DNA of 64,000 nt from Acinetobacter brisouioides (GCF_004331075.1 NZ_SJNX01000007.1:62001-126000); one strand, 5' to 3'; positions 1-10,024 are shown, counted from the stretch's first letter. Notes: generated by a model not told the origin, from the letters alone. A program made the numbers and translations.

Positions 1-43
1 TTTCGAAATTGTGACCGGTGATGCTCGGTTTTGGAGTAGGGCA

Positions 44-412
44 ATGATTCAAACCGAAAGTATGCTCGACGTAGCAGACAACAGTGGTGCTCGCCGCGTA
101 CAATGTATTAAAGTACTTGGTGGTTCACATCGTCGTTATGCATCTGTTGGCGACATTATTAAAGTTACTGTAAAAGAAGCAATTCCGCGTGGCCGTGTTA
201 AAAAAGGTGACGTGATGAATGCTGTAGTTGTACGTACAAAATTCGGCATCCGTCGTCCAGATGGTTCAGTTATCCGTTTTGATGATAACGCAGCTGTTAT
301 TTTGAACAACAACAAAGCTCCGATTGCAACTCGTATCTTCGGACCAGTGACTCGTGAACTTCGTACTGAACAGTTCATGAAAATCATTTCATTGGCTCCT
401 GAAGTTCTATAA
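44..412 (+). CDS. rplN: 50S ribosomal protein L14
   Basis: Core protein of the large subunit that binds 23S rRNA at the subunit interface. The 122-residue product begins [18 protein letters not shown], the standard N-terminus of the family, and is full length. The frame stays open upstream to position 11, but ATG 44 is chosen because GGAG at 33-36 lies about 7 bases before it and because the upstream residues do not belong to L14. It is the first gene of the spc-type block in this window; rplX follows after 9 bases, so co-transcription is expected. The preceding gene lies outside the window. Confidence 0.97.
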   Translation: MIQTESMLDVADNSGARRVQCIKVLGGSHRRYASVGDIIKVTVKEAIPRGRVKKGDVMNAVVVRTKFGIRRPDGSVIRFDDNAAVILNNNKAPIATRIFGPVTRELRTEQFMKIISLAPEVL

Positions 413-421
413 GAGGCGATC

Positions 422-739
422 ATGGCTAAGATTAAAAAAGGCGATCAGGTTCTCGTGATCGCAGGTAAAGAAAAAGGCAAACAGGGTGCTGTTCTGTCTG
501 TTTCTGAAGACCGTGTTAAGGTTGAAGGCCTTAACTTAGTGAAGAAGCATCAAAAGCCGAACCGTGTAACTGGCGCTGAAGGCGGTATTGTTACTCAGGA
601 AGCTTCGCTTCATATCTCAAACGTGGCAATTTTAAATGCTACAACCCAAAAGGCTGACCGTATTGGTTACCAAGTGATTGATGGCGTGAAAACTCGCGTT
701 TATAAATCAAATGGTGAATCAGTGGCGGTAGCGAAGTAA
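422..739 (+). CDS. rplX: 50S ribosomal protein L24
   Basis: Assembly-initiator protein of the 50S subunit that binds the 5' end of 23S rRNA. At 105 residues it has the usual bacterial length. The N-terminal KOW motif is visible (KKGDQVLVIAGKEKGKQG, residues 5-22). GAGGCG just before the ATG is a plausible ribosome binding site. It sits between rplN and rplE in the conserved spc operon order with short gaps on both sides. Confidence 0.97.
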   Translation: MAKIKKGDQVLVIAGKEKGKQGAVLSVSEDRVKVEGLNLVKKHQKPNRVTGAEGGIVTQEASLHISNVAILNATTQKADRIGYQVIDGVKTRVYKSNGESVAVAK

Positions 740-754
740 TAGGTTGAAACGGCA

Positions 755-1291
755 ATGGCCAGACTTAAAACACGTTACAATGAAGAACTTAAAGCTCAGT
801 TGAAAGAACAATTGGGCGTTAAGAATGTGATGGAAATTCCTCGCATTACAAAAATCACCCTTAACATGGGTGTAGGTGCTGCATCAGCTGATAAAAAATT
901 ATTAGATGGCGCACTTTCTGACATGCAAGCAATTGCTGGTCAAAAACCAGTGCTTACACTTGCACGTAAATCTATCGCTGGTTTTAAAATCCGTGATGGT
1001 TGGCCAATCGGTTGTAAAGTAACTTTACGTGGCGAACGCATGTACGAGTTCTTGGATCGTTTGATCGCAATCGCAATCCCTCGTATCCGTGACTTCCGAG
1101 GTTTCTCAGCGAAATCTTTCGACGGTCGTGGTAACTACTCGATGGGTTTGAAAGAGCAAATCGTTTTCCCTGAAATCGATTTTGACAAGATTGATCGTAT
1201 TCGTGGTATGGATATTACTATCACTACTACTGCTCGCACCGATGACGAAGGCCGTGCGCTTATGCGTGCATTCGGCTTCCCGTTCAAATAA
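755..1291 (+). CDS. rplE: 50S ribosomal protein L5
   Basis: 5S rRNA-binding protein of the central protuberance of the large subunit. The 178-residue product is full length for the bacterial family and carries the typical stretches LNMGVGAA near residue 38 and [18 protein letters not shown] near residue 115. It lies between rplX and rpsN in standard spc order and ends 9 bases before rpsN. Confidence 0.97.
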   Translation: MARLKTRYNEELKAQLKEQLGVKNVMEIPRITKITLNMGVGAASADKKLLDGALSDMQAIAGQKPVLTLARKSIAGFKIRDGWPIGCKVTLRGERMYEFLDRLIAIAIPRIRDFRGFSAKSFDGRGNYSMGLKEQIVFPEIDFDKIDRIRGMDITITTTARTDDEGRALMRAFGFPFK

Positions 1292-1300
1292 GAGGTCGAT

Positions 1301-1606
1301 ATGGCTAAGAAAGGTATGATTAATCGCGAATTAAAACGCGAAAAAACTGTCGCTAAATACGCTGTAAAACGTGCTGAATTAAAAGCTACGATTGCAAACG
1401 TAAATGCAAGCGACGAAGAGCGTTTTGAAGCGATGATGAAGTTACAAGCATTGCCACGTAATGCATCTCCTGTACGTCTTCGCAACCGTTGTGGTTTGAC
1501 TGGTCGTCCTCATGGTTATTTCCGTAAGTTCGGTCTAAGCCGTAACAAATTACGTGATACTGTGATGCAAGGTGATGTACCAGGCGTTGTTAAGGCAAGC
1601 TGGTAA
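1301..1606 (+). CDS. rpsN: 30S ribosomal protein S14 (zinc-independent type)
   Basis: Small-subunit head protein needed late in 30S assembly. The 101-residue length is that of the long, zinc-independent form. The C-terminal half shows [20 protein letters not shown], in which the paired CxxC cysteines of the zinc-binding form are absent. AAGAGG precedes the ATG. It lies between rplE and rpsH, as expected for the spc operon. Confidence 0.97.
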   Translation: MAKKGMINRELKREKTVAKYAVKRAELKATIANVNASDEERFEAMMKLQALPRNASPVRLRNRCGLTGRPHGYFRKFGLSRNKLRDTVMQGDVPGVVKASW

Positions 1607-1617
1607 GGAGCGACTAA

Positions 1618-2013
1618 ATGAGTATGCAAGATACCGTTGCCGACATGCTAACACGTGTTCGTAACGCACAAATGGCTAAGAAATCAACAGTTTCTATGCC
1701 AAGCTCTAAATTAAAAGTTGCAATTGCAAACGTATTAGAGCAAGAAGGTTATATTTCAAATGTAGGTGTTGCTGATAATGAAGGCAAAGCTACTTTGACT
1801 ATTACTTTGAAATATTTTGAAGGCAAACCAGTTATTGAAACCGTTAAACGCGTAAGCCGTCCAGGCCTTCGCCAATATCGCGGTAAAGATAAACTTCCAA
1901 GCGTTAAGCAAGGATTGGGTATTGCAATTGTTTCTACAAGCAAAGGCATCATGACTGATCGCGCTGCACGTGCTGCAGGTGTTGGTGGTGAAGTTATTGC
2001 TTTTGTTTCTTAA
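1618..2013 (+). CDS. rpsH: 30S ribosomal protein S8
   Basis: 16S rRNA-binding protein of the platform. In E. coli it is also the translational repressor of the spc operon through a site at the start of rplE. The product is 131 residues and full length, starting [18 protein letters not shown] and ending with the conserved [12 protein letters not shown] region. GGAG lies just upstream of the ATG. No obvious S8 operator was identified here by eye, so autoregulation is only inferred from the family. Confidence 0.97.
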   Translation: MSMQDTVADMLTRVRNAQMAKKSTVSMPSSKLKVAIANVLEQEGYISNVGVADNEGKATLTITLKYFEGKPVIETVKRVSRPGLRQYRGKDKLPSVKQGLGIAIVSTSKGIMTDRAARAAGVGGEVIAFVS

Positions 2014-2026
2014 TAGGTGATTCCTC

Positions 2027-2560
2027 ATGTCTCGTGTGGCTAAAGCCCCAGTAACTGTGCCTAACGGTGTAACAGTTACTCAGAACGGCCGGCAGGTCGA
2101 AGTGAAAGGCAGCAAAGGTACATTGTCTTTCAACCTGCATGCGCTGGTCGAGCTAAAACAGGAAGAAGGTAAACTTCAAATTGCTCCAGTTAAAGAGTCA
2201 AAAGACGCTTGGATGCAAGCTGGTACTGCTCGCGCTGTATTGAATAACCTTGTTAAGGGTGTTAACGAAGGTTTTGAACGTAAGTTACAACTTATCGGTG
2301 TCGGTTACAAAGCTGCGATCAAAGGAAATGTGGTTAATTTAAACCTAGGTTTCTCGCATCCAATCGACTACGTATTGCCTGAAGGTGTAACTGCAGAAAC
2401 TCCAACTGCAACTGAAATCATTTTGAAATCAGCGAATAAGCATTTGTTGGGTCAAGTAGCTGCAAATATCCGTTCTTACCGTTCACCAGAACCATATAAA
2501 GGTAAAGGTGTTCGTTACTCTGATGAAGTTGTTCTTCGTAAAGAAGCTAAGAAGAAATAA
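2027..2560 (+). CDS. rplF: 50S ribosomal protein L6
   Basis: Large-subunit protein near the sarcin-ricin loop and factor-binding region. The 177-residue product is of normal length and has the two-domain L6 layout, with the C-terminal signature [16 protein letters not shown] near residues 152-167. It lies between rpsH and rplR with short gaps and is expected to be co-transcribed with them. Confidence 0.97.
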   Translation: MSRVAKAPVTVPNGVTVTQNGRQVEVKGSKGTLSFNLHALVELKQEEGKLQIAPVKESKDAWMQAGTARAVLNNLVKGVNEGFERKLQLIGVGYKAAIKGNVVNLNLGFSHPIDYVLPEGVTAETPTATEIILKSANKHLLGQVAANIRSYRSPEPYKGKGVRYSDEVVLRKEAKKK

Positions 2561-2574
2561 GGCGCGAGGTTCTT

Positions 2575-2925
2575 ATGAACGAAAAGAAACAATCCCGTTT
2601 GCGTCGTGCGAAAAGCACACGCTTGCACATTCGTGCATTGGGTGCGACTCGTTTGTGTGTAAACCGCACTCCGCGTCACATCTATGCTCAAGTTATCTCA
2701 GCAGATGGTGGCAAAGTTTTAGCGCAAGCTTCTACTTTGGATGCATCTTTACGTGCTGGTGCAACTGGTAACATTGAAGCAGCGACTAAAGTTGGTGCGT
2801 TAATCGCAGAACGTGCGAAAGCAGCAGGTGTAACTAAAGTTGCATTTGACCGTTCTGGTTTTAAATATCATGGTCGTATTAAAGCCTTGGCTGATGCTGC
2901 TCGTGAAGGCGGCTTGGAGTTCTAA
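2575..2925 (+). CDS. rplR: 50S ribosomal protein L18
   Basis: 5S rRNA-binding protein of the central protuberance. At 116 residues it has the usual length. The N-terminus is basic ([17 protein letters not shown]), as in the family, and the C-terminus ends with the typical [23 protein letters not shown] lies about 7 bases before the ATG. The gene ends 2 bases before rpsE, which suggests translational coupling. Confidence 0.97.
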   Translation: MNEKKQSRLRRAKSTRLHIRALGATRLCVNRTPRHIYAQVISADGGKVLAQASTLDASLRAGATGNIEAATKVGALIAERAKAAGVTKVAFDRSGFKYHGRIKALADAAREGGLEF

Positions 2926-2927
2926 TC

Positions 2928-3425
2928 ATGGCGAAAGTTGAACAAAACGAAGGTCTCGTTGAGAAGCTGGTTGCCGTTGATCGTGTAGCCAAGGTTGTTA
3001 AAGGTGGTCGTATCTTCTCTTTCACAGCATTGACTGTGGTTGGTGATGGTAATGGTCGTGTAGGTTTTGGTCGTGGTAAAGCACGTGAAGTTCCAGCTGC
3101 TATTTCTAAAGCACTTGAAGCTGCTCGTCGTAACATGATCACTGTAGACCTTGCGGGGACTACTTTACAACATCCTGTGAATGCTCGTCATGGTGCAAGC
3201 CGTGTATATATGCAACCTGCTTCAGAAGGTACTGGCGTAATTGCTGGTGGCGCTATGCGTGCCGTTCTTGAAGCTGCAGGTGTACATAACGTACTTGCTA
3301 AATGTTATGGTTCTACCAATGCTGCAAACGTAGTAAACGCAACTTTTAAAGGTTTGCGTGATATGACTTCTCCTGAGAAAGTCGCTGCGAAACGTGGTAA
3401 ATCAGTAGAACAAATTCAAGGGTAA
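2928..3425 (+). CDS. rpsE: 30S ribosomal protein S5
   Basis: Small-subunit protein involved in decoding accuracy and mRNA helicase activity at the entry channel. The 165-residue product shows the N-terminal S5 double-stranded RNA-binding region ([20 protein letters not shown]) and the conserved C-terminal domain. The start lies 2 bases after the rplR stop, so the start is dictated by context. It is followed closely by rpmD. Confidence 0.97.
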   Translation: MAKVEQNEGLVEKLVAVDRVAKVVKGGRIFSFTALTVVGDGNGRVGFGRGKAREVPAAISKALEAARRNMITVDLAGTTLQHPVNARHGASRVYMQPASEGTGVIAGGAMRAVLEAAGVHNVLAKCYGSTNAANVVNATFKGLRDMTSPEKVAAKRGKSVEQIQG

Positions 3426-3431
3426 TCGATC

Positions 3432-3608
3432 ATGAAAACGATTAAAGTTACCCAGACTAAATCTAGTTCGCATCGTTTAAAAAATCATAAACTTTGCCTT
3501 CAAGGTCTAGGTCTGCGTCGTATCGGTCATACTGTAGAAGTGCAAGACACTCCTTCTAACCGTGGTATGATCAATAAAGTCTACTATATGGTTAGTGTAG
3601 AGGAATAA
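3432..3608 (+). CDS. rpmD: 50S ribosomal protein L30
   Basis: Small large-subunit protein of 58 residues, starting [16 protein letters not shown] and ending VYYMVSVEE. The length and the [20 protein letters not shown] stretch fit bacterial L30. It fills the gap between rpsE and rplO exactly where the spc operon places it, with 6 bases to rpsE and 3 bases to rplO. Confidence 0.96.
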
Positions 3609-3611
3609 GCC

Positions 3612-4052
3612 ATGACTCTGCGTTTAAACGAACTTGCACCTGCAGAAGGTGCTAAACGCGAACATCGTCGTCTTGGCCGTGGTATCGGTTCAGGTGTTGG
3701 TAAGACTGGTGGTCGTGGTGTTAAAGGTCAGAAATCACGTAAGAGCGGTGGTGTACGTCCAGGTTTTGAAGGTGGTCAAACAGCGATTTATCGTCGTTTA
3801 CCTAAATTTGGCTTCACTAGCCAAATCGCTTTAAAAACTGCTGAAGTACGTCTATCTGAACTTACTAAAGTAGAAGGCGATATTGTTAGCCTTGAAACTT
3901 TAAAAGCTGCAAACGTGGTACGTCGTGATCAAATTCGCGCTCGCGTTGTACTTTCTGGTGAAGTAACTCGTGCATTTACTGTTAAAGGTGTTGCATTGAC
4001 TAAAGGCGCACAGGCTGCAATTGAAGCTGCTGGCGGTAAAGTCGAGGAGTAA
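3612..4052 (+). CDS. rplO: 50S ribosomal protein L15
   Basis: Late-assembling large-subunit protein. The 146-residue product has the very basic, glycine-rich N-terminus of L15 ([20 protein letters not shown] near residue 15) and the globular C-terminal domain. GAGGAA at the end of rpmD serves as its ribosome binding site, so the two genes are probably translationally coupled. secY follows after 6 bases. Confidence 0.97.
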   Translation: MTLRLNELAPAEGAKREHRRLGRGIGSGVGKTGGRGVKGQKSRKSGGVRPGFEGGQTAIYRRLPKFGFTSQIALKTAEVRLSELTKVEGDIVSLETLKAANVVRRDQIRARVVLSGEVTRAFTVKGVALTKGAQAAIEAAGGKVEE

Positions 4053-4058
4053 TCACTA

Positions 4059-5411
4059 GTGTCTATGTCTCCTAGTTCCTCAGGTCATGTTAACATGATG
4101 AAAGGTCAACCATTTCATGTGAAATATCGTGAAATTATTCGGCGGATGGTTTTTCTTATCTGTGCCTTGTTGGTCTTTCGGCTAGGATCGCATATTCCAG
4201 TACCAGGCATTAATAATGCTGCACTTGAACGACTTTTTAATGCAAACCAAGGGACTATCCTTGGTTTGTTTAACATGTTTTCAGGTGGTGCATTACAACG
4301 AATGTCTATTCTTGCCCTAGGGATCATGCCATACATCTCTGCATCAATTATTGTGCAGTTAATGTCTACTGTGATTCCTTCGCTCGAAGCTTTGAAAAAA
4401 GAAGGTGAGCAAGGTAAGCGCAAAATTAACCAGTATACACGTCAAGGCACGTTATTACTCGCAGTTGTACAAGCAACTGGGATGTGTGCTGGTCTGATTA
4501 GTCAAGGAATTACCTTGACTAATGGTCTAGCATTTTATGTACCTGCTGTTAGTTCATTAGTTGCAGGCACAATGTTCTTGATGTGGCTTGGAGAACAAAT
4601 TACCGAACGTGGAATTGGTAATGGGATCTCAATGATTATTTTTGCGGGAATTGTTGCTAACTTACCAAATATGGTTTTGCAATTTTTCTCAGCAGATAGT
4701 CAGACAAGCATGATTGGCGTGGTTGTTTTTGCTTTGATTGCACTTGCTGTATTAGCTGCGATCGTATTTATCGAAAAAGCGCAACGTCGTATTTCGGTAA
4801 ATTATGCACAAAAACAGCAAGGTCGTCGTATTTTTACGGCTCAGCAAACACATTTGCCATTAAAAATTAATATGGCAGGGGTGATTCCTGCAATTTTTGC
4901 AAGTTCATTGTTGTTATTTCCAGCAAGTTTGGGGCAATGGGTTGGAAGCGCTGATCCGAATGCTGGTGTAGTAAAGCGTGCACTGCAAGATTTGGCACTT
5001 GTTTTGTCGCCTGGACATACTTTGTATTTGGTGCTCTTTGGTGCGTTAATTATCTTTTTCTGTTATTTTTATACGGCACTTGTATTTAGTCCAAAAGAAG
5101 TAGCAGAAAACTTAAAACGCAGCGGAGCTTATGTGCCTGGTATTCGCCCAGGTGAGCAAACTGCTCGTTATTTAGATTATATTCTCAATCGTTTGACCTT
5201 TATTGGGGCAATATATATTACAGTGATCTGTTTAATGCCAATGATTTTACAAAGTGCCTTTGGTATGACTGTAAATATTGGGGGTACATCACTGTTAATT
5301 GTTGTTGTTGTTGTGATGGATTTTATGGCGCAGTTACAAGCCCATTTAACTTCACACCAATATGATAATCAGACGCTCATGAGAAAAACGACTGCTCATC
5401 CGAAGGGATAA
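4059..5411 (+). CDS. secY: Preprotein translocase subunit SecY
   Basis: Pore-forming subunit of the SecYEG inner membrane translocon. The 450-residue product has about ten hydrophobic segments. It also has the family signatures HIPVPGI near residue 45, [10 protein letters not shown] near residue 88 and GERGIGNG-like [10 protein letters not shown] near residue 184. The start is taken as GTG 4059, about 9 bases after GAGGAG in the end of rplO; ATG 4065, two codons in, is an alternative. It sits between rplO and rpmJ, as in most gammaproteobacteria. Confidence 0.97.
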   Translation: MSMSPSSSGHVNMMKGQPFHVKYREIIRRMVFLICALLVFRLGSHIPVPGINNAALERLFNANQGTILGLFNMFSGGALQRMSILALGIMPYISASIIVQLMSTVIPSLEALKKEGEQGKRKINQYTRQGTLLLAVVQATGMCAGLISQGITLTNGLAFYVPAVSSLVAGTMFLMWLGEQITERGIGNGISMIIFAGIVANLPNMVLQFFSADSQTSMIGVVVFALIALAVLAAIVFIEKAQRRISVNYAQKQQGRRIFTAQQTHLPLKINMAGVIPAIFASSLLLFPASLGQWVGSADPNAGVVKRALQDLALVLSPGHTLYLVLFGALIIFFCYFYTALVFSPKEVAENLKRSGAYVPGIRPGEQTARYLDYILNRLTFIGAIYITVICLMPMILQSAFGMTVNIGGTSLLIVVVVVMDFMAQLQAHLTSHQYDNQTLMRKTTAHPKG

Positions 5412-5431
5412 GCGCACTTAGAGGTTTCATC

Positions 5432-5548
5432 ATGAAAGTACAGGCTTCTGTAAAGAAAATTTGTGGTAGCTGTAAAGTTATCCGTCGTAATGGGGTAGTT
5501 CGCGTGATTTGTAGCGCTGAACCCCGTCATAAGCAGCGTCAAGGTTAA
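5432..5548 (+). CDS. rpmJ: 50S ribosomal protein L36 (zinc-binding form)
   Basis: Smallest ribosomal protein, 38 residues. Cys11, Cys14, Cys27 and His32 form the C-x2-C-x12-C-x4-H zinc site of the C+ type of L36. GAGG lies about 8 bases upstream of the ATG. It directly follows secY and closes the spc transcription unit; a new promoter and leader begin about 20 bases downstream. Confidence 0.96.
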   Translation: MKVQASVKKICGSCKVIRRNGVVRVICSAEPRHKQRQG

Positions 5549-5565
5549 TTTGTAATTAAGACCTG

Positions 5566-5595
5566 TTGATTTCAGTAGGCGAATTGGGTTACTAT
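5566..5595 (+). promoter_or_regulatory. Candidate promoter of the rpsM-rpsK-rpsD-rpoA-rplQ operon
   Basis: TTGATT at 5566-5571 and TACTAT at 5590-5595 are separated by 18 bases and resemble sigma-70 boxes. They lie in the 109-base gap between rpmJ and rpsM, the only sizeable gap in the ribosomal block. This is a pattern match by eye; read-through from the spc genes is also likely. Confidence 0.5.
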
Positions 5596-5622
5596 CCGCC
5601 CCTCAAGAATTTGATGGGGCGG
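5596..5622 (+). promoter_or_regulatory. Leader hairpin upstream of rpsM (possible S4 control site)
   Basis: CCGCCCC at 5596-5602 pairs with GGGGCGG at 5616-5622, extended by TCAA/TTGA around a GAAT loop with one bulged T. No T-run follows, so it is not a terminator. It would lie at the very 5' end of the alpha-operon transcript. In E. coli, S4 (rpsD) represses this operon through a structured rpsM leader; whether this hairpin plays that part here is inference. Confidence 0.5.
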
Positions 5623-5657
5623 TTGATTGTCTCGACCTGCCTTTTTGGAGAAAGTGA

Positions 5658-6014
5658 ATGGCTCGTATTGCCGGTGTAAACATTCCGGATAACAAGCATG
5701 CTGTTATCTCCCTCACGTACATTTTTGGTGTTGGTCGCCACACTGCTAAGAATATCTTAGCTGCTGTTGGTATCGCTACAACAACTAAAGTGCGTGAATT
5801 GGATGATGCTCAGCTTGATGCGATTCGTGCAGAAGTTGCTAAGGTTCCTACCGAAGGTGACTTGCGTCGCGAAATTTCCATGAACATTAAACGTTTAATG
5901 GATTTAGGCTGCTACCGTGGTCTTCGTCATCGTCGTAGCTTGCCTGTCCGCGGTCAACGCACCAAAACTAACGCACGTACCCGTAAAGGTCCGCGCAAAC
6001 CGATTAAAAAGTAA
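5658..6014 (+). CDS. rpsM: 30S ribosomal protein S13
   Basis: Head protein of the small subunit that contacts the P-site tRNA and forms the B1 bridges to the 50S subunit. The 118-residue product starts [19 protein letters not shown] and ends with the basic tail [14 protein letters not shown], both typical. GGAG lies 8 bases before the ATG. It is first gene of the alpha operon and is preceded by its own candidate promoter and leader hairpin. Confidence 0.97.
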   Translation: MARIAGVNIPDNKHAVISLTYIFGVGRHTAKNILAAVGIATTTKVRELDDAQLDAIRAEVAKVPTEGDLRREISMNIKRLMDLGCYRGLRHRRSLPVRGQRTKTNARTRKGPRKPIKK

Positions 6015-6033
6015 GATTTCTGGAAGCTAAAAG

Positions 6034-6420
6034 ATGGCTAAAGATACTCGCACACGCAAGAAGGTCACTCGTACCGTCTCTGAAGGTGTTGCACACATTC
6101 ACGCGTCTTTTAATAACACCATTGTAACGATTACCGATCGTCAAGGTAATGCATTGGCTTGGGCTACCTCTGGTGGACAAGGCTTCCGTGGTTCACGTAA
6201 ATCAACTCCGTTTGCTGCTCAGGTAGCTGCTGAAGTTGCTGGTAAAGCAGCTTTGGATTACGGTTTGAAAAACCTGGATGTCCTTGTAAAAGGTCCTGGT
6301 CCTGGTCGTGAGTCTGCGGTTCGTGCATTAGGTGCAGTGGGTTATAAAATTAACAGCATTACCGATGTGACGCCAATCCCTCACAACGGTTGCCGTCCAC
6401 CTAAAAAACGTCGCGTGTAA
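6034..6420 (+). CDS. rpsK: 30S ribosomal protein S11
   Basis: Platform protein of the small subunit near the E site. The 128-residue product is full length and has the conserved [19 protein letters not shown] segment near residue 26 and the C-terminal [13 protein letters not shown] tail. It lies between rpsM and rpsD in standard alpha-operon order. Confidence 0.97.
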
Positions 6421-6432
6421 GGAGAAACATTC

Positions 6433-7056
6433 ATGGCTCGTTATATTGGTCCAAAATGCAAACTCTCTCGCCGCGAAGGGACAGACCTGCAACTTAAATC
6501 TGGCGTTAAACCGTTTGACGTCAAAACTAAAAAGCATGCAAAAGCGCCTGGTCAACATGGCCAAGCTCGCGGAAAGCAATCTGAGTATTCACTACAATTA
6601 CGTGAAAAACAAAAAGTCCGTCGTATGTACGGTGTGTTAGAACGTCAATTTAGTAACTACTATAAAGAAGCAGCTCGTGTTAGAGGGGCAACAGGTGAAA
6701 ACTTGTTGAAACTGCTTGAAAGCCGCCTTGATAACGTAGTTTATCGCATGGGTTTCGGTTCTACACGTGCAGAAGCTCGTCAGCTTGTAAGTCACCGTTC
6801 TATTACATTGAATGGTCGTCGCGTTAACATCGCGTCTATTCAAGTTAAAGCGGGTGATGTAATTGCTGTTCATGAAGGTGCTAAACAACAATTGCGTATT
6901 AAAAATGCAATTGAGTTAGCGACTCAACGTGGTATTCCTGCTTGGATTGAAGTTGATCACTCTAAGTTTGAAGGTACGTTCAAAGCTGCACCAGATCGTT
7001 CAGATCTACCTGCTGAAATCAATGAAAGCTTGATTGTAGAATTGTATTCTAAATAA
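6433..7056 (+). CDS. rpsD: 30S ribosomal protein S4
   Basis: Primary 16S rRNA-binding assembly protein. In E. coli it is the translational repressor of the alpha operon. The 207-residue product contains the S4 RNA-binding domain ([20 protein letters not shown] near residue 96). The N-terminal region lacks a full zinc-binding cysteine set, as in many gammaproteobacteria. AAGGAG lies 8 bases upstream of the ATG. The hairpin before rpsM is the obvious place to look for S4 control. Confidence 0.97.
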   Translation: MARYIGPKCKLSRREGTDLQLKSGVKPFDVKTKKHAKAPGQHGQARGKQSEYSLQLREKQKVRRMYGVLERQFSNYYKEAARVRGATGENLLKLLESRLDNVVYRMGFGSTRAEARQLVSHRSITLNGRRVNIASIQVKAGDVIAVHEGAKQQLRIKNAIELATQRGIPAWIEVDHSKFEGTFKAAPDRSDLPAEINESLIVELYSK

Positions 7057-7074
7057 TCCTTGAGGTAGCAATAA

Positions 7075-8082
7075 ATGACGCGTACTGCAAACGAGTTTCT
7101 AACTCCGCAAGCGATCAAGGTCGAAGCGGCAAGCGGGACCTCGGCAAAAGTGATTCTGGAACCTTTAGAGCGTGGCTTTGGTCATACTCTTGGTAATGCT
7201 TTACGTCGCATTCTATTGTCTTCTTTACCTGGCGCTGCTGTGGTTGAAGTAGAGATAGAAGGTGTCGAGCACGAGTACAGTACTTTAGAAGGCTTGCAGC
7301 AGGACATCGTCGAGCTCTTGCTGAACCTTAAAGGATTGTCTATTAAGCTGTTCGATCAAAATGAAGCTTACCTAACATTAGAAAAACAAGGTCCAGGAGA
7401 TGTAACAGCTGCTGACCTTCGTTTACCTCATAATGTTGAATTGGTGAATCCTGAGCATTTGATCGGCACGTTAAGTGCTACAGGCGCATTAAAAATGCGT
7501 TTGAAAGTGTCTCAAGGTCGCGGTTATGAAACATCTGACTCACGTTTCCCTGAAGGTGAAACACGTCCGGTAGGTCGTTTGCAGTTAGATGCTTCTTATA
7601 GCCCAATCAAGCGTGTGTCTTATACCGTTGAAAATGCGCGTGTAGAACAACGTACAGACCTTGATAAGCTGGTCATTGATCTTGAAACCAACGGTACAGT
7701 TGATCCTGAAGAAGCTATCCGCAAAGCGGCAACAATTTTGCAACAACAAATTGCAATTTTTGTTGATCTTCAGAAAGATCAAGCTCCTGTTGCTCAAGAA
7801 CCTCGCGAAGAAGTCGATCCAATTTTGCTTCGTCCAGTAGATGATCTCGAGCTTACTGTTCGTTCTGCTAACTGTTTGAAAGCAGAAAATATTTACTACA
7901 TTGGTGATCTTGTACAACGCACCGAAGTTGAGTTGTTAAAAACTCCTAACTTAGGTAAAAAATCGTTGACTGAGATTAAAGATGTTTTAGCTTCGAAAGG
8001 CTTGCAACTCGGCATGCGCTTAGAAAACTGGCCACCAGCTAGTTTGCGTATGGACGATCGTTTCGCCTATCGTAGCCGTTAA
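7075..8082 (+). CDS. rpoA: DNA-directed RNA polymerase subunit alpha
   Basis: Alpha subunit that dimerises to start RNA polymerase assembly and contacts UP elements and activators through its C-terminal domain. The 335-residue product has the N-terminal assembly domain ([19 protein letters not shown] near residue 35) and the C-terminal domain ([20 protein letters not shown] near residue 260). Length and order between rpsD and rplQ are standard. Confidence 0.98.
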   Translation: MTRTANEFLTPQAIKVEAASGTSAKVILEPLERGFGHTLGNALRRILLSSLPGAAVVEVEIEGVEHEYSTLEGLQQDIVELLLNLKGLSIKLFDQNEAYLTLEKQGPGDVTAADLRLPHNVELVNPEHLIGTLSATGALKMRLKVSQGRGYETSDSRFPEGETRPVGRLQLDASYSPIKRVSYTVENARVEQRTDLDKLVIDLETNGTVDPEEAIRKAATILQQQIAIFVDLQKDQAPVAQEPREEVDPILLRPVDDLELTVRSANCLKAENIYYIGDLVQRTEVELLKTPNLGKKSLTEIKDVLASKGLQLGMRLENWPPASLRMDDRFAYRSR

Positions 8083-8100
8083 TTAAGTAGGACTATCACC

Positions 8101-8466
8101 ATGCGTCATCGTAATAGTGGTGTGAAATTAGGCCGTACAAGCAGCCATCGTAAGGCGTTGTTCCAAAATTTAACTAATGCTTTAGTTGAGCATGAGTTAA
8201 TTAAAACAACTTTGCCTAAAGCGAAAGAACTTCGCCGCGTTGCTGAGCCTTTAATCACTTTAGCTAAAAACGATACAGTAGCAAACCGCCGTTTAGCGTT
8301 TGCTCGTACTCGTAATGCAGCAACTGTTGGTAAATTATTTACCGTTCTTGGCCCTCGTTACAAAGAACGTAATGGCGGTTATCTACGTGTTCTTAAAGCG
8401 GGCTTCCGTGCAGGTGATGCTGCACCGATGGCTTACGTTGAGCTTGTAGATCGCGAAGTTAAATAA
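8101..8466 (+). CDS. rplQ: 50S ribosomal protein L17
   Basis: Large-subunit protein near the exit tunnel. The 121-residue product starts [19 protein letters not shown], the classic L17 N-terminus, and lacks the long C-terminal extension seen in some phyla. It is the last gene of the alpha operon, directly followed by a strong intrinsic terminator. Confidence 0.97.
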   Translation: MRHRNSGVKLGRTSSHRKALFQNLTNALVEHELIKTTLPKAKELRRVAEPLITLAKNDTVANRRLAFARTRNAATVGKLFTVLGPRYKERNGGYLRVLKAGFRAGDAAPMAYVELVDREVK

Positions 8467-8493
8467 TTTCGCAACAAGAACGTAGTTGTTCAG

Positions 8494-8523
8494 AAAAAGG
8501 TCGGTTTTTACCGACCTTTTTTT
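8494..8523 (+). terminator. Terminator of the alpha ribosomal operon
   Basis: GGTCGG at 8499-8504 pairs with CCGACC at 8511-8516 around a T-rich loop. The stem is flanked by an A-run and followed by seven T residues. It lies 28 bases after the rplQ stop. Confidence 0.93.
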
Positions 8524-8538
8524 ATGCAAAATTGGGTC

Positions 8539-8544
8539 TATAAT
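8539..8544 (+). promoter_or_regulatory. Candidate -10 box of the flavin monooxygenase gene
   Basis: A perfect TATAAT lies 22 bases before the ATG of the monooxygenase gene. The -35 region would fall in the T-run of the preceding terminator and is not convincing. A short leader of 15-20 bases would result. Confidence 0.4.
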
Positions 8545-8566
8545 CAATTAAAATTCAAAAATACTG

Positions 8567-10024
8567 ATGCTTATGACACGTGATGTTGATGTACTGATAA
8601 TTGGAGCTGGAATTTCGGGTATAGGTGCTGCAGTACATTTGCAACAACATTGCCCACAACTGAGTTTTAATATATTGGAACGCCGACAAAATATTGGAGG
8701 GACTTGGGATTTATTTCGATACCCTGGGATTCGTTCCGATTCAGACATGTCAACACTGAGTTATCAGTTTTATCCTTGGCTTAAAGATCAGACGCTAGCA
8801 GATGGGCAATCTATTCAAGATTACTTATATGACGTCGTAGAACATTATCAGTTATTGGGTAAAATTGCCTTTGGGCAGCAAGTAGTTGCAGCAAATTACA
8901 GCACACAGCAAAAATGCTGGGAGCTTAAAACTCAGAATGCACAGCAGCAGGTTGAAGTTTGGAAAGCTGGATTTATTATCAGTTGCACTGGCTATTATAA
9001 TTATGACCAAGGCTATCTCCCAAAATTTCCCAAACAACAAGACTTTCAGGGCTCTATTGTCCATCCACAACAGTGGTCATCAGACATTAAATATCAAGGT
9101 AAAAATATTATTGTGATTGGCAGTGGGGCAACTGCCGTAACATTAGTTCCTGCTTTGGTAAAAGGTGGGGCAAAACAGGTGACGATGTTGCAACGCTCTC
9201 CTAGCTATGTGGCAAGCATCTCTGGATACGACAAAACTTATCAGTATTTACGTCAACATCTGCCTGTTAAATTCGCCTATCGCTGGGTACGTGGACGTAA
9301 TATTGTCTTGCAAAGAGCTGTTTATTATTTGGCACGTCGAGCACCACAATTGATCAAAAGGTTATTGTTAAAAGCAGTCGCTCACGAGCTACAAGGTCAG
9401 ATAGATATTCGTCATTTCACTCCAAATTATGCACCTTGGGATCAGCGTTTATGTGCTGTCCCTGATGGCGATCTGTTTCGGGTGTTACGGGATGGGCGTG
9501 CTCAAATTTGTACCGATCAGATTGATTATTTTACCGCTTCAGGAATTCAGTTAAAGTCTGGGCAACATCTGGCAGCCGATTTGATTGTTGCTGCAACAGG
9601 CTTACAAATACAGTTGCTCGGAGGCTTAACGTTAACGGTTGATCATAAATCTGTCGATCTTGCTGAAAAAATGTTGTATCAGGGGACTTTGTTAAGTGAT
9701 GTTCCTAATTTTGCTCTAATGATTGGTTATAGCAATGCGTCATGGACACTTAAAGTGGATATTGCAGCAGATTATATTTGTCGATTACTGAACTATATGC
9801 ACAAGCATGGCTATCGAGAAGTGATGCCTGTGACTGATGTAGCTCAGCGCCTACCTGAGACGGTTATGGGAGCACTTTCTGCGGGTTATTTGCAACGTGC
9901 TGCTGAGCATATGCCGAAACAGGGACGGCGGTTGCCATGGAGAATATCGCATAATTATTTACTGGATAAATTTGTGCTGAAATATGCAGGTTTTCGGGAT
10001 AAAAATTTAAAATTTGCTCGCTAA
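8567..10024 (+). CDS. AlmA-like flavin-containing monooxygenase
   Basis: Predicted FAD- and NADPH-dependent monooxygenase of 485 residues. The N-terminal FAD-binding motif GAGISG is at residues 13-18. Next come the FMO/Baeyer-Villiger fingerprint F160-x-G-x3-H-x3-W170 and a second dinucleotide motif GSGATA near residue 187. The stretches ILERRQNIGGTWDLF and YPGIRSDSDMST strongly resemble Acinetobacter AlmA, an enzyme linked to long-chain alkane degradation. Whether this copy acts on alkanes, ketones or other hydrophobic substrates cannot be told from sequence. It stands alone between the ribosomal terminator and sdhE, with a TATAAT box just upstream. ATG 8573 is an alternative start. Confidence 0.85.
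   Translation: MLMTRDVDVLIIGAGISGIGAAVHLQQHCPQLSFNILERRQNIGGTWDLFRYPGIRSDSDMSTLSYQFYPWLKDQTLADGQSIQDYLYDVVEHYQLLGKIAFGQQVVAANYSTQQKCWELKTQNAQQQVEVWKAGFIISCTGYYNYDQGYLPKFPKQQDFQGSIVHPQQWSSDIKYQGKNIIVIGSGATAVTLVPALVKGGAKQVTMLQRSPSYVASISGYDKTYQYLRQHLPVKFAYRWVRGRNIVLQRAVYYLARRAPQLIKRLLLKAVAHELQGQIDIRHFTPNYAPWDQRLCAVPDGDLFRVLRDGRAQICTDQIDYFTASGIQLKSGQHLAADLIVAATGLQIQLLGGLTLTVDHKSVDLAEKMLYQGTLLSDVPNFALMIGYSNASWTLKVDIAADYICRLLNYMHKHGYREVMPVTDVAQRLPETVMGALSAGYLQRAAEHMPKQGRRLPWRISHNYLLDKFVLKYAGFRDKNLKFAR

Noticed and set aside
11..43. In-frame upstream extension of rplN from GTG 11
   Set aside because: The added residues are not part of L14 and the ribosome binding site fits ATG 44.
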